Assembly: GCA_944322575.1 (NCBI GenBank)
Contig: CALUPK010000077.1
Location: 1 to 53,594, forward strand
DNA length: 53,594 nt
Direction: 5' to 3'
DNA from: an uncultured Bacteroidales bacterium
GTDB taxonomy: Bacteria; Bacteroidota; Bacteroidia; Bacteroidales; UBA932
Part shown: positions 25,291 through 33,291 of the stretch, in pieces
Position numbering within the stretch: the first letter of the stretch is position 1
How the letters are laid out: each line of letters starts with the position of its first letter
Program-made: the position numbers and the translations under genes
The notes under the pieces: generated by a model
The model's database searches: none
The model's input: only the letters and a program-made list of their open reading frames with translations
Told to the model about the DNA's origin: nothing

Positions 25291-25848
25291 TCAGTTCTTA
25301 ATGATGTCTTCAATCCAGACCTCGAATGCGAGGGCCGACAGTTTGGGTATGTTGTATACGTAGTCGTCGTAGTATCCGTGTTTGGCGGAGAACAGTATGA
25401 CGCAGTGTTCTCCCTCCTTGACGCCATATAGCCCGTTCTCTAAGCCGGGAATCATCGAACCCTCACTGAACAGTATCCTGCGTACGGAAAAATCCGGGTC
25501 GGTGACGGTATATCCGGACTCGGCAGCAAGGTACTCGTTGTTGGTGCTGAAAAGGGCGGAGGGACCGTTGGTGAATACATATCCGGCATAATAAAAATAA
25601 AGGGAGTCGCCGTATTCCAATGAGTCAATGTCTGTTCCGGTGACAGTGGTGTCGACCACAATACGGTTTGAGCCGTTCCGGCGGATGATGTTGTAGTCGG
25701 AAAAATTCTGATCAATGTAGGACTCGATGGCTGCTTCCTGATCGGCAATGGTCAGCTCTTTCTCCTCTTTTGCGCATGACGGAAGGAAGAAAAAAGATGC
25801 CGCGGCGGCAGCAAGAATCAGGTATGTGAAATGTCTCCTCATTATCAT
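25291..25848 (-). CDS. FKBP-type peptidyl-prolyl isomerase lipoprotein, single domain
   Basis: A 185-residue exported protein with a signal peptide and lipobox (FFLPSC, Cys about 26). A linker of about 50 residues precedes one FKBP-like domain: GDSLYFYYAGYVFTNG, then MIPGLENGLYGVKEGEHCVILFSAKHGY and a terminal ALAFEVWIEDI. Some usual aromatic pocket residues appear changed, so catalytic activity is uncertain. The start ATG overlaps the stop of the DHH gene (ATGA), which supports this start over the ATG six bases later. It is the second gene of the DHH-FKBP-FKBP-epimerase operon. Confidence 0.85.
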   Translation of the reverse strand: MIMRRHFTYLILAAAAASFFFLPSCAKEEKELTIADQEAAIESYIDQNFSDYNIIRRNGSNRIVVDTTVTGTDIDSLEYGDSLYFYYAGYVFTNGPSALFSTNNEYLAAESGYTVTDPDFSVRRILFSEGSMIPGLENGLYGVKEGEHCVILFSAKHGYYDDYVYNIPKLSALAFEVWIEDIIKN

Positions 25849-26876
25849 TCTTCGGCTTTGCTCTGCAAGAATTGTTCCAATGATTTCAGGAAATATCCCC
25901 TAACTTCGTCTATAGGCATGTACAGTCTTCCGCCTGCGGCCCTTTCATGCCCCCCTCCGTTAAAATAGGCATTGGCAAGGGCATTGACCGATATGCGCCC
26001 TTTGGAGCGGAGGGATACCCTTATGTATTCGGGGGTCTCGCTGAAGAGGGCAGATACTTCCACGTCGCGGATCATCAGGGGAAGGTTGACAAATCCCTCG
26101 GAGTCGCCGTCTGCAAAGTGGTAGTGCTCGCGGTCCTTGAGGGTAATCACTATGGTGGAGGCGCTCAGCCCTGGGTCAATGCTCATGGAGTCAGTCAGCA
26201 GGTGTCCCATGAGCCGCATGCGGGATTCTGAGTAGCGCTTGAATACCATGTTGTTGATGGCATCTATGTCCACCTTGCACCGGAGCATGTCGGAGGCGAT
26301 GAGAAAGGTGTCAGGGGTTACGGAATTGTTAAAATTGTTGGTGTCGGTGAGGATTCCGGTAGCGAGTGCTGTCAGCGTGATGAGGCTGAGTCTCGTGGGG
26401 TCTCCGTCTATGGAGCTGAAGCACATAAGGGTGCGGTACAGCAGCTCGCAGGTCGAGGACGCTCCGGGATCGGATATTATCAGGTCGAATTTCTCTGTGT
26501 CGGGGTTGAGGTGGTGGTCTATGAGGACTTTTACAGCCTTGGAAGAACTTAGCGGGTAGGCAAGCCACTCGGTGCGTTCTATTCTGTTGAAATCCAAGCA
26601 GATGATAAGCTCGGCCCCATTAATCAGGCTCTCGGCCTTTTCCTTATCGTCCACGTAGCAGGTGATGTGCTTTTCCGGGTCGAGAAAGTCTAAGAATTCA
26701 GGCTGCCGGGACGGAATGACGATATCTGCGTCCTTGCCGGCGGAAAGCAGGAAGCTTCTCATCCCGACGGAGGCTCCGACAGCGTCGCCGTCAGGATTGA
26801 AATGGCTGATAATGGCCGTCTTTCTGTCTTCATTCAGAATCTTCTCGAGTTCTTTGGCCTGCTGTACAGATGTCAT
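25845..26876 (-). CDS. nrnA: DHH-family phosphoesterase (bifunctional oligoribonuclease / PAP phosphatase type)
   Basis: A 343-residue protein of the NrnA group, which degrades nanoRNAs and dephosphorylates 3'-phosphoadenosine 5'-phosphate. The DHH domain shows SHFNPDGDAVGAS (25-37), LIICLDFNR and the metal-binding LIDHHLNPD. The DHHA1 domain ends with the RNA-binding motif GGGHERAAGG. I use the ATG at 26876, since upstream in-frame codons are AT-rich, promoter-like and lack family similarity. It heads the minus-strand operon, divergent from the gene at 26997. Confidence 0.93.
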   Translation of the reverse strand: MTSVQQAKELEKILNEDRKTAIISHFNPDGDAVGASVGMRSFLLSAGKDADIVIPSRQPEFLDFLDPEKHITCYVDDKEKAESLINGAELIICLDFNRIERTEWLAYPLSSSKAVKVLIDHHLNPDTEKFDLIISDPGASSTCELLYRTLMCFSSIDGDPTRLSLITLTALATGILTDTNNFNNSVTPDTFLIASDMLRCKVDIDAINNMVFKRYSESRMRLMGHLLTDSMSIDPGLSASTIVITLKDREHYHFADGDSEGFVNLPLMIRDVEVSALFSETPEYIRVSLRSKGRISVNALANAYFNGGGHERAAGGRLYMPIDEVRGYFLKSLEQFLQSKAEE

Positions 26877-26896
26877 ATAGATAAATTTTGTCGCTG

Positions 26897-26904
26897 CAAA
26901 ATTA
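26897..26904 (-). promoter_or_regulatory. -7 element of the nrnA operon
   Basis: TAATTTTG on the minus strand, 20 bases before the ATG. No clear -33 element. Confidence 0.4.
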
Positions 26905-26912
26905 AAAATATA

Positions 26913-26943
26913 TTGCAAGTGCTAATTATTATTTTTACTTTTG
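26913..26943 (+). promoter_or_regulatory. Promoter of the 26997-28842 operon
   Basis: TTG (26913-26915), 20 bases, TACTTTTG (26936-26943), a good match to the Bacteroidetes consensus, 53 bases before the ATG. Confidence 0.7.
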
Positions 26944-26996
26944 TCGTCATATTTTAACGGACTAAAACGAACTAATATTAATTAACAATACTTACA

Positions 26997-27611
26997 ATGA
27001 AAACATTCATCAAGGTTTTGACTTATGTAGTCTTTCCTATCGCGATCATCATTCTGGTGTATCTTAATTATGAAAGTATCATGGAGCCTGTCCGCTTTGA
27101 CAATGAAGTGGAGAGGAGAGAAGCTGTCGCTATCGACAGGCTGGTCAGCATCAGGACTCTGCAGGAGGCTTACAAGACCGAGAACCGTAGGTTCCTCTCT
27201 TCTACTGACTCTTTGATTGACTTTTATAAGAACGGTCAGATCACCATCATCCGCCAGATCGGTTCCATGGACGACTCTGTGGCTGTAGCCGAGGGCCGTG
27301 TAAGCCGTGACAGTATCAGGATTTTTGTACGTGATACCCTTCTTAAGGGCAAAGGCTCTCTCATCGACTCTATCAGCTTCATTCCTTACTCCGGAGGCAA
27401 GCGTATCCACATGGAGTCAGTGATCAGAAAGGTTTCCGGTATCGAGATTCCTCTGTTTGAGGCTACTATCCCTTACGATGATCTGCTCAACGGTCTTGAC
27501 AGACAGCTGGTAGTCAACCTTAAAGCCGAAAAAGAGGACATGAAGCAGTATACCGGTCTGAAAGTCGGCGATATAGAGAATCCTAACAACAACGCCGGAA
27601 ACTGGGAGTAG
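26997..27611 (+). CDS. Conserved membrane-anchored hypothetical protein
   Basis: A 204-residue protein with one N-terminal membrane helix (about 6-25, VLTYVVFPIAIIILVYL) and a soluble, charge-rich remainder. A heptad-like stretch (EVERREAVAIDRLVSIRTLQ) just after the membrane suggests a short coiled coil. I do not recognise a named domain; the conserved neighbourhood with DUF3822 and rsmD suggests a core-genome Bacteroidetes protein. It starts the plus-strand operon and lies 11 bases before the next gene. Confidence 0.8.
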   Translation: MKTFIKVLTYVVFPIAIIILVYLNYESIMEPVRFDNEVERREAVAIDRLVSIRTLQEAYKTENRRFLSSTDSLIDFYKNGQITIIRQIGSMDDSVAVAEGRVSRDSIRIFVRDTLLKGKGSLIDSISFIPYSGGKRIHMESVIRKVSGIEIPLFEATIPYDDLLNGLDRQLVVNLKAEKEDMKQYTGLKVGDIENPNNNAGNWE

Positions 27612-27622
27612 TACGCTAAGAC

Positions 27623-28300
27623 ATGTCCGGAACACAGAACAGAATAACCATTCAACTCGATTTGAGTGGTTATTCTTTTACTATCTACGGCCGGAACGGT
27701 GATGTCCTTCAGCAGGAAAGTCATCCGTGTCCGGTCGATCTGTCCATACAGGAACTTACGCCAGTGCTCAAGAGGCAGTATGCGGCGGTGTCTGTGTACT
27801 TCACTACCTGGAAGTATACGCTCGTTCCTCTGTCGCTTTTCGACAAGGACAATGTGCGCGGCTATCTTTCGGCGGTAAGGGATATCTCCAAGGAGGAGAT
27901 AGTCCTGGCCTTGGAAATGCCCTCCCGGAAAGCAGCTATCGTGTATGCCGTACCTTATAATATATACAGCAGCATGACAGGACTCTGCCGCAACGTGAAG
28001 TTCTATCCCACGTCCTATGTCCTGATAGACAGGATTGCCTCTGTCGCAGACAACAACCGTCTGTTGGTGTCCTTCACTGACGGAATGCTGCATATCGTCG
28101 CTGCCGAGCGTGACAAGCTGCTGTTCGCCAACAGCTTTCCCGCTGCTGATATCGCTACGGCCGAGTATTTTATCTTCTCTGTCGTAAAGGAAGTCCTTTT
28201 CAATCCGGAGCATACTGTGCTGCATATCTTCGGCAAGGTGGAAGACAAGACAGCTCAGGAGCTCTGCAAATATTTTGCAGGAGTAAAGCATATAGCATGA
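27623..28300 (+). CDS. DUF3822 family protein
   Basis: A 225-residue protein matching the DUF3822 pattern: an N-terminal strand-rich part (ITIQLDLSGYSFTIY), a middle LVPLSLFDKDNVRGYLSAV segment, and a second half LLVSFTDGMLHIVAAERDKLLFANSF that looks like an actin-type ATPase-fold repeat. The function is unknown. The family is almost confined to Bacteroidetes and is typically linked to rsmD, as here, with an ATGA overlap. Confidence 0.82.
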   Translation: MSGTQNRITIQLDLSGYSFTIYGRNGDVLQQESHPCPVDLSIQELTPVLKRQYAAVSVYFTTWKYTLVPLSLFDKDNVRGYLSAVRDISKEEIVLALEMPSRKAAIVYAVPYNIYSSMTGLCRNVKFYPTSYVLIDRIASVADNNRLLVSFTDGMLHIVAAERDKLLFANSFPAADIATAEYFIFSVVKEVLFNPEHTVLHIFGKVEDKTAQELCKYFAGVKHIA

Positions 28301-28842
28301 GGATAATCGGGGGTACTCTAAAAGGAAGGGCCGTTATTCCGCCCTCAGGCTTCAGGGCGCGTCCTACAACGGACTTCGCAAAGGAGGGACTCTTCAATGT
28401 GTTGGGCAATGAATATGACCTCTCCACGGTCAGTGTCCTGGACCTTTTCTCCGGAACAGGCAGCATATCGTATGAGTTCGCCTCGAGAGGGGCGCAGCAG
28501 ATATGTGCAGTGGAAATGAACCCTCTGCACGCTACGTTTATCAAAAAGACGGCAGCGGCATTCAGAATCGGAGGGATGAGGGTAGTCCGGCACAATGTGT
28601 TTGACTTTATCGATATCTGCCGTCTGAGCTTCGATATAATATTTGCCGATCCTCCCTATGATATAGACGGCCTCGACACCATCCCCGGAAGAATCTTTGG
28701 GGCGGCAGGAGTGCCGGGCGGCCTGCTTAAAGAAGGCGGGGTCTTAGTCCTCGAGCATCCGGGGACCTATTCCTTTGATAATCACCCGAGATTTGAGAAA
28801 GAGAAGAAATACGGCAATGTCCACTTCTCATTTTTTCGATAA
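28297..28842 (+). CDS. rsmD: 16S rRNA (guanine(966)-N(2))-methyltransferase
   Basis: A 181-residue Rossmann-fold methyltransferase that modifies G966 of 16S rRNA in the assembled small subunit. The start MRIIGGTLKGRAV, the PTTDFAKEGLFNVL segment, the SAM-binding motif VLDLFSGTGSISYEFASRGA and the catalytic motif FADPPYD are all present. Length matches the family. It is coupled to the DUF3822 gene by a four-base overlap. The tRNA-Asp promoter begins 16 bases after the stop codon. Confidence 0.95.
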   Translation: MRIIGGTLKGRAVIPPSGFRARPTTDFAKEGLFNVLGNEYDLSTVSVLDLFSGTGSISYEFASRGAQQICAVEMNPLHATFIKKTAAAFRIGGMRVVRHNVFDFIDICRLSFDIIFADPPYDIDGLDTIPGRIFGAAGVPGGLLKEGGVLVLEHPGTYSFDNHPRFEKEKKYGNVHFSFFR

Positions 28843-28858
28843 AAAATCTTCGAAAAAA

Positions 28859-28889
28859 TTTGGAAATAACCAAAAACACTATATCTTTG
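28859..28889 (+). promoter_or_regulatory. Bacteroidetes promoter of tRNA-Asp
   Basis: TTTG (28859-28862), 19 bases, TATCTTTG (28882-28889); a perfect consensus 37 bases before the tRNA. Confidence 0.85.
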
Positions 28890-28926
28890 CAATCCCTTTC
28901 GGAAAGGAAGGGCAAACAAGAGAAAC

Positions 28927-29001
28927 GGTGCGGTAGTTCAGCCTGGTTAGAATGCCGGCCTGTCACGCCGGAGGTCGCGGGTTCGAGCCCCGTCCGCACC
29001 G
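28927..29001 (+). tRNA. tRNA-Asp (GTC)
   Basis: The acceptor stem is GGTGCGG (28927-28933) with CCGCACC (28994-29000) and discriminator G at 29001. The anticodon loop CTGTCAC gives GTC, and the T arm contains GGTTCGAGCCC. CCA is not encoded. Confidence 0.97.
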
Positions 29002-29005
29002 CAGA

Positions 29006-29047
29006 AAAGCAGGGATGACTCTCATGAGTCATCCCTGCTTTTTTTTC
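29006..29047 (+). terminator. Strong Rho-independent terminator after tRNA-Asp
   Basis: A perfect stem of at least 13 bases (29009-29021 with 29026-29038), loop TCAT, then eight or more T residues. It insulates the polysaccharide operon from upstream transcription. Confidence 0.95.
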
Positions 29048-29382
29048 TTGGGTTATACCTAAATCATCCGGGACTCTACTATGTAGAGATGCATTTTCTT
29101 GGAAATGAAATATATTCTTTTGTCAGGAATGACATAGACAGGCTGAGAAATAAAATTGGGTAGTTGAGTGCTGCTTATTTATCATGAATTGTAAAATATT
29201 TTGGGCTGAATAGGAAAAAATGTTAGATTTGCAGATTAGAAGCAGAAAGAGGTCGTCTGTAAGGAATGGACGATGACATTTTGGCGCTGACGCCTGAATG
29301 TGGTGTTTCTGCAACTAACTGGAAGACTATGACTTAAGCGTCTTTCGGTGTCCCTTTGTTTTACGAGGATGCGAAGAAAAAC
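29048..29382 (+). promoter_or_regulatory. Leader region of the polysaccharide operon
   Basis: This 335-base gap has no gene. It holds the operon promoter (29200-29231) and a transcribed leader of about 145 bases. A hairpin in the leader (29277-29286 with 29291-29300) is a candidate pause or termination site for UpxY action. A short palindrome CTCTAC-TAT-GTAGAG lies upstream at 29074-29088. Confidence 0.55.
29200..29231 (+). promoter_or_regulatory. Promoter of the polysaccharide operon
   Basis: TTTG (29200-29203), 20 bases, TAGATTTG (29224-29231): an exact match to TTTG-N19-21-TAnnTTTG. Transcription should begin near 29236, about 147 bases before the upxY ATG. No long inverted repeats flank it, so it does not look like an invertible promoter. 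Confidence 0.8.
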
Positions 29383-29949
29383 ATGGATGACAGCATATCG
29401 CAGATACAGTCAGTGGATAATCTTCAGTGGTATGTGATGCGTGTCACATACCAGAGGGAGATAGCTGCGAAGCAGTATCTTGATAACTTGGGCGTGGAGA
29501 ACTTCCTGCCTGTGCAGTCAGTCCGCCGGCGCAATGCCAATGGCCGCTTCTGCAGGGTACAGATTCCTTTAGTCCATAACTTTCTGTTCGTCCATTCTGA
29601 GCGTCCTGTCCTCGACGAGATAAAAACCTACAAACTGCCGTATCTCCGCTATGCGACATACGTCAGGGAAGGCCGTCACGAGATAATGATAGTGCCTGAC
29701 CGTCAGATGCGCAGTTTCATGGCCATAGCCGGAAACGGTGACAAGAAGGCTGTTTATCTCGACCCTTCGAGTGTAAATCTTGCTTTGGGAGACCGTGTCC
29801 GTATCATCGACGGTCCGTTTGCAGGAGTAGAAGGAACTTTTATGAGACTAAACGGAGGCCGTGGCAAAAGGGTGGTGGTCAAGATAGACATGGTCGCAGC
29901 AGTCGCGACAACAGAGATCCCTCCACAGGCCGTAGAAAAAATCGATTAA
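29383..29949 (+). CDS. UpxY-family transcription antiterminator (NusG/RfaH-like)
   Basis: A 188-residue NusG paralogue. The NGN domain begins at QWYVMRVTYQREIAAKQYL and includes PLVHNFLFVHS. The C-terminal KOW motif is GDRVRIIDGPFAGVEGTF. In Bacteroides, UpxY proteins bind elongating polymerase in their own operon's leader and prevent early termination. Here it is the first gene of the operon, after a hairpin-containing leader. I use the ATG at 29383 rather than an in-frame TTG at 29356. There is no upxZ after it; the initiating transferase follows directly. Confidence 0.9.
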   Translation: MDDSISQIQSVDNLQWYVMRVTYQREIAAKQYLDNLGVENFLPVQSVRRRNANGRFCRVQIPLVHNFLFVHSERPVLDEIKTYKLPYLRYATYVREGRHEIMIVPDRQMRSFMAIAGNGDKKAVYLDPSSVNLALGDRVRIIDGPFAGVEGTFMRLNGGRGKRVVVKIDMVAAVATTEIPPQAVEKID

Positions 29950-29960
29950 CCTTGGATTCT

Positions 29961-31073
29961 ATGAACTACCTATATATCATCGGCGCCTCGCTGATTCTTT
30001 CCATCATCGCCGGATTAATTTACATCCCAGGCATAGTCATTATCAGCAAGCGTAAGAACCTTTACGATGTAGCCGGAGGCCGCAAGCCGCACAAGGGCAA
30101 TGTCCCCAGAACAGCAGGACTTGCGTTTTTCCCCACATTCATACTCTCTTTCTTTATTCCGCTTATCATCGCAGAGCTTGCCGGAATGTGGCGTGACGGT
30201 TCATATAGGGAATTCATAATGCAGATCGGAATGCTGCTGACCGGACTCAGCATGCTGTATATGATGGGCTTTGTGGATGACCTGATAGGAGTGTCGTGGA
30301 GGAGAAAATTCGTAGTTCAGTTTTTAGTGTCGCTTATGCCTGTAGCGGCAGGAATGGGTATTACAGATCTGAACGGGCTTTTCGGAATCAATGAAGTAAA
30401 CCCTTGGATAGGAGGCGCTCTGACTGTGCTCGCAGTCATGCTGATAATCAACGCCTATAACCTGATAGACGGAATAGACGGTCTCTGCTCCTCGCTGTCT
30501 TTCTTCGTAACGGCAGCATTAGGTGCCTGGGCCCTCACTCACGGCAATCCGGTGTACGCTCTCGTCAGTGCGTCCATTGCAGGTATTACGGCAGTGTATT
30601 TTTATTACAATACCACTCACACCCGGTTCCGTACCTTCATGGGCGATACCGGCTCTACAAACTTAGCTTATATCATCGCATTCCTGGCGTTGATGTATTA
30701 CAACAGCCAGATTGAAACAGGAGCAGTAAACGGACATCCCTTGGCTATCCTGATGGGACTCGTATCCCTCCCTCTGTTGGATACCGTCAGAGTTTTCGGC
30801 GTGCGTATTTCCAAAGGGCTCTCGCCCTTCCACCCCGACAAACGCCATCTGCATCACAAACTTTTGGAACTTGGCCTCAAGCACCTTCAGTGTACCCTGA
30901 TCTGCTTCGCCCTTCAGGGATGCAGCTTCGGCATCAACTACCTGATGCGGGATGTCAACATCAACATCGTGATAGCAGTCAACATTGCGTTCATGCTTCT
31001 TTATACGCTGTCGATTGATGCGTTGGTGCGCAGGCATCGCGGCAGTGTTGGTGCTGATAGCGGCGAATGTTAG
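29961..31073 (+). CDS. WecA/MraY-family undecaprenyl-phosphate sugar-1-phosphate transferase
   Basis: A 370-residue polytopic membrane enzyme that starts lipid-linked repeat-unit synthesis by moving a HexNAc-1-phosphate from UDP to undecaprenyl phosphate. Typical motifs are GGRKPHKGNVPRTAGLAFF, GFVDDLIG, NAYNLIDGIDGLCSS, FMGDTGSTNLAY and the cytosolic HPDKRHLHHKLLELG. About 10-11 hydrophobic segments are visible. I use the ATG at 29961, three codons after an in-frame TTG. With UDP-GlcNAc-linked genes downstream (WecB, WecC), UDP-GlcNAc is the likely donor, by analogy with WecA, but this is inference. A 337-base gap follows. Confidence 0.92.
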   Translation: MNYLYIIGASLILSIIAGLIYIPGIVIISKRKNLYDVAGGRKPHKGNVPRTAGLAFFPTFILSFFIPLIIAELAGMWRDGSYREFIMQIGMLLTGLSMLYMMGFVDDLIGVSWRRKFVVQFLVSLMPVAAGMGITDLNGLFGINEVNPWIGGALTVLAVMLIINAYNLIDGIDGLCSSLSFFVTAALGAWALTHGNPVYALVSASIAGITAVYFYYNTTHTRFRTFMGDTGSTNLAYIIAFLALMYYNSQIETGAVNGHPLAILMGLVSLPLLDTVRVFGVRISKGLSPFHPDKRHLHHKLLELGLKHLQCTLICFALQGCSFGINYLMRDVNINIVIAVNIAFMLLYTLSIDALVRRHRGSVGADSGEC

Positions 31074-31410
31074 GTGCTGTGTTGCAATTCTGCGATAATC
31101 TGGAGACAAAAAGCAATAAAGTCCAGTATAGAGAATTTCAAATACAGAAGATTAATTCAAAGAGACAACAATGAGAAGTCTTTAATAGCCGTATAAAAGA
31201 AAGTATCGGCTGTTTGAGACTATTTCAATGCGTTTCATTGTACTCGCGCTCGAGGGGCGGTCAATTATCTATGTAAATCTTGTTAATTTATTGACAGTAT
31301 GAGGAATAGCTATAGAAATCAGTAATGGTTTCGGGTATACGTGGTTATAATGGATTAAAAAATAAGAAGATCGTTTGTCATACTTAATTTAATATGAGAA
31401 GAGAGGCCTT
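31074..31410. other. 337-base AT-rich intergenic region
   Basis: No gene, clear promoter or terminator was found. The base composition changes here from the GC-richer core genes to AT-rich sequence, suggesting a recombination junction. Only short hairpins, such as CAATG-CGTTT-CATTG near 31227, are visible. Confidence 0.5.
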
Positions 31411-31806
31411 ATGAATCGAGTAAAAATCATTGAACTTCCGAAAATATTAGACAAGCGTGGTAATCTGTCTTTTGTTGAAGAGGAAAAACATATTCCTTTT
31501 AAGATAGAGAGGACATATTGGATTTATGATGTGCCGGGTGGGGAACATCGTGGTGGGCATGCGTATAAGGAGAATCAAGAACTGATAATTGCATTGTCGG
31601 GAAGTTTTGATGTTGTCCTTGATGATGGGAAAGAAAAGAAAGTATACTCGTTAAACAGGTCGTATTATGGACTGTATGTCCCGAATATGATTTGGCGCGA
31701 GATGGAGAATTTCTCTACAAATTCCCTGGCGTTGATTCTGTCATCAACATCGTTCTCAGAAGAAGATTATGTTCGGAACTATCAGGAGTTCCTGTCGATA
31801 AAATAA
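31411..31806 (+). CDS. FdtA/WxcM-like sugar 3,4-ketoisomerase (cupin), variant active site
   Basis: A 131-residue cupin of the FdtA/QdtA family, which isomerises dTDP-4-keto-6-deoxyglucose to the 3-keto sugar before 3-amination. The family core is IPFKIERTYWIYDVPGG, RGGHAYKENQELI, and FDVVLDDGKEKKVYSLNR. The active-site segment reads H50-A-Y52 where family members, including the second copy at 32868, have H-A-H. Loss of the second His could alter or abolish isomerase activity. It starts the AT-rich part of the locus and lies 12 bases before the acyltransferase gene. Confidence 0.85.
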   Translation: MNRVKIIELPKILDKRGNLSFVEEEKHIPFKIERTYWIYDVPGGEHRGGHAYKENQELIIALSGSFDVVLDDGKEKKVYSLNRSYYGLYVPNMIWREMENFSTNSLALILSSTSFSEEDYVRNYQEFLSIK

Positions 31807-31818
31807 CGTTCATTTTCT

Positions 31819-32871
31819 ATGAACAATAAAATTGAAGCAATACAGTCTTTGAGATATCTGTATGCTGTGTTGATTTTTTTACATCATTTCAATTTTAATG
31901 GAACGATTAATTGTGAGCCATTAGGTGCATGCGGAGTATCCTTTTTTTTGGTATTAAGCGGTTTTGTAATGTCTCTCGGATATGGAGAGAAAGTTCTTTC
32001 CGTAAAAAATTTTGATTCAAAGAAATTCCTCTTAAAAAGATTAATCAGGGTATATCCGCTGCATATAATCTGCTTGGTATCTTGGTTGATATTGCATATC
32101 AGTTATCTAAGCAATATAAAACACGTTGCAGTAGTCGGAATCAATGCTTTGCTGCTACAAAGTTGGATACCGGTTAAAAGCATTTATTTTTCATGCAATG
32201 CAGTATCATGGTGCCTGTCTGACCTGTTATTCTTCTATGCTTTGTTCCCGCTGTTGGTAAAGTTGTTGAATGGTCGGTACAAGTGGATTTTTTCGGGGGC
32301 TTGGTTTACGATATATTTCATAGCGTTGTTTCTGATAACAGAAGAATATTTGCACGCACTTGTATACATCTCACCAGTTTTCAGACTTACTGATTTCATT
32401 TTGGGAATGCTGCTCTTTAAGATTGTAAAGTACCTGAAGCCGATAGTAAGGAATTGCAATATTTCAATGTTTATAAGATCTGCAGCCGAGGTATTTGCAG
32501 TCCTTATTACCTTTGCAGCCATACTCATCTATCATGATGTTCATCTAAGATTCGGATTAGCAAGTTGGTACTGGATTCCATCAGCGATAATGATACTTAT
32601 ATTCTCTCTGTTCGATAAAGGAGGTATAATCTCCAAGCTGTTGACGATAAAACCTTTGGTGAAATTGGGCGAGGCTTCGTTCACATTTTATCTGATACAT
32701 ACACTTGCCTTTACTGTTCTCGGAGGAATTTTTAAAGTAATGGGCATAGAAATGTCAGTATGGTTGCGCCTGATTACATATATTGTGATAGTTTCATTAG
32801 CGGCATTGATTATCTATAACTACATAGAAAAACCTATTTCTAAAAAATTATCATCATTGATACAGAAATGA
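31819..32871 (+). CDS. Acyltransferase family 3 membrane protein
   Basis: A 350-residue polytopic protein of the acyltransferase 3 (OafA/NodX-like) family, which O-acylates surface sugars using cytoplasmic acyl donors. The N-terminus IEAIQSLRYLYAVLIFLHHF carries the conserved His of the family. RVYPLHIICLV and the later FTFYLIHTLAFTVLGG are also typical, with about 10 hydrophobic segments. It lies between two ketoisomerase genes and overlaps the second by ATGA. It probably O-acetylates the polysaccharide, but could act with the carrier-protein module downstream. Confidence 0.88.
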   Translation: MNNKIEAIQSLRYLYAVLIFLHHFNFNGTINCEPLGACGVSFFLVLSGFVMSLGYGEKVLSVKNFDSKKFLLKRLIRVYPLHIICLVSWLILHISYLSNIKHVAVVGINALLLQSWIPVKSIYFSCNAVSWCLSDLLFFYALFPLLVKLLNGRYKWIFSGAWFTIYFIALFLITEEYLHALVYISPVFRLTDFILGMLLFKIVKYLKPIVRNCNISMFIRSAAEVFAVLITFAAILIYHDVHLRFGLASWYWIPSAIMILIFSLFDKGGIISKLLTIKPLVKLGEASFTFYLIHTLAFTVLGGIFKVMGIEMSVWLRLITYIVIVSLAALIIYNYIEKPISKKLSSLIQK

Positions 32872-33284
32872 GTGTGACAGTTTATGATTGCTCTGTCATT
32901 GAACTTCCCAGAATAGAGAACAGAGCTGGAAATATAACTCCGATGCAAAGTGGACTAAACGTTCCATTCTGCATAAGGAGGGTATTCTATACGTATGACA
33001 TACCTGGCGGGGAGGCACGTGGGGCACATGCTCATAAAGAATGCCATCAGTTTCTGATTGCAGCCAGTGGTGCATTTGAGGTATTGCTGGATGATGGAAT
33101 AAATAAAAGAACTGTTCTTTTGAACAGGCCTTTTAGGGGCCTGCATATTCCTCCGGGAATATGGGCTTCCGAGCAAGGGTTTTCGTCAGGGGCTATATGT
33201 CTTGTTCTTGCTTCAGAGAAATACGATGAGGGTGATTATATCAGAGATTATAGTGAATTTTTAGATTTCAGAAATATCAAATAG
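32868..33284 (+). CDS. FdtA/QdtA-type dTDP-4-keto-6-deoxyhexose 3,4-ketoisomerase
   Basis: A 138-residue cupin, the second family copy in the locus. It has the full active-site segment RGAHAHKECHQF with His54 and His56, then AFEVLLDDGINKRTVLLNRP and a GLHIPPGIWASE strand. It should convert dTDP-4-keto-6-deoxyglucose to the 3-keto isomer used by the aminotransferase at 39581. Whether the product has gluco (Qui3N) or galacto (Fuc3N) configuration cannot be read by eye. It is coupled to the acyltransferase by a four-base overlap. The adenylation-gene remnant follows eight bases later. Confidence 0.9.
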   Translation: MSVTVYDCSVIELPRIENRAGNITPMQSGLNVPFCIRRVFYTYDIPGGEARGAHAHKECHQFLIAASGAFEVLLDDGINKRTVLLNRPFRGLHIPPGIWASEQGFSSGAICLVLASEKYDEGDYIRDYSEFLDFRNIK

Positions 33285-33291
33285 TTCATTT

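Noticed and set aside
29074-29231. Possible invertible promoter in front of upxY
   Set aside because: A 6-base palindrome lies at 29074-29088, but no matching pair of inverted repeats brackets the promoter, which already points toward the operon.
29356-29382. TTG at 29356 as start of upxY
   Set aside because: The residues before the ATG at 29383 do not resemble the family's N-terminus and TTG starts are rare.
31074-31410. A second promoter or a small gene before the first ketoisomerase
   Set aside because: No TAnnTTTG element with a proper -33 box, and no reading frame of convincing length or composition, was found.
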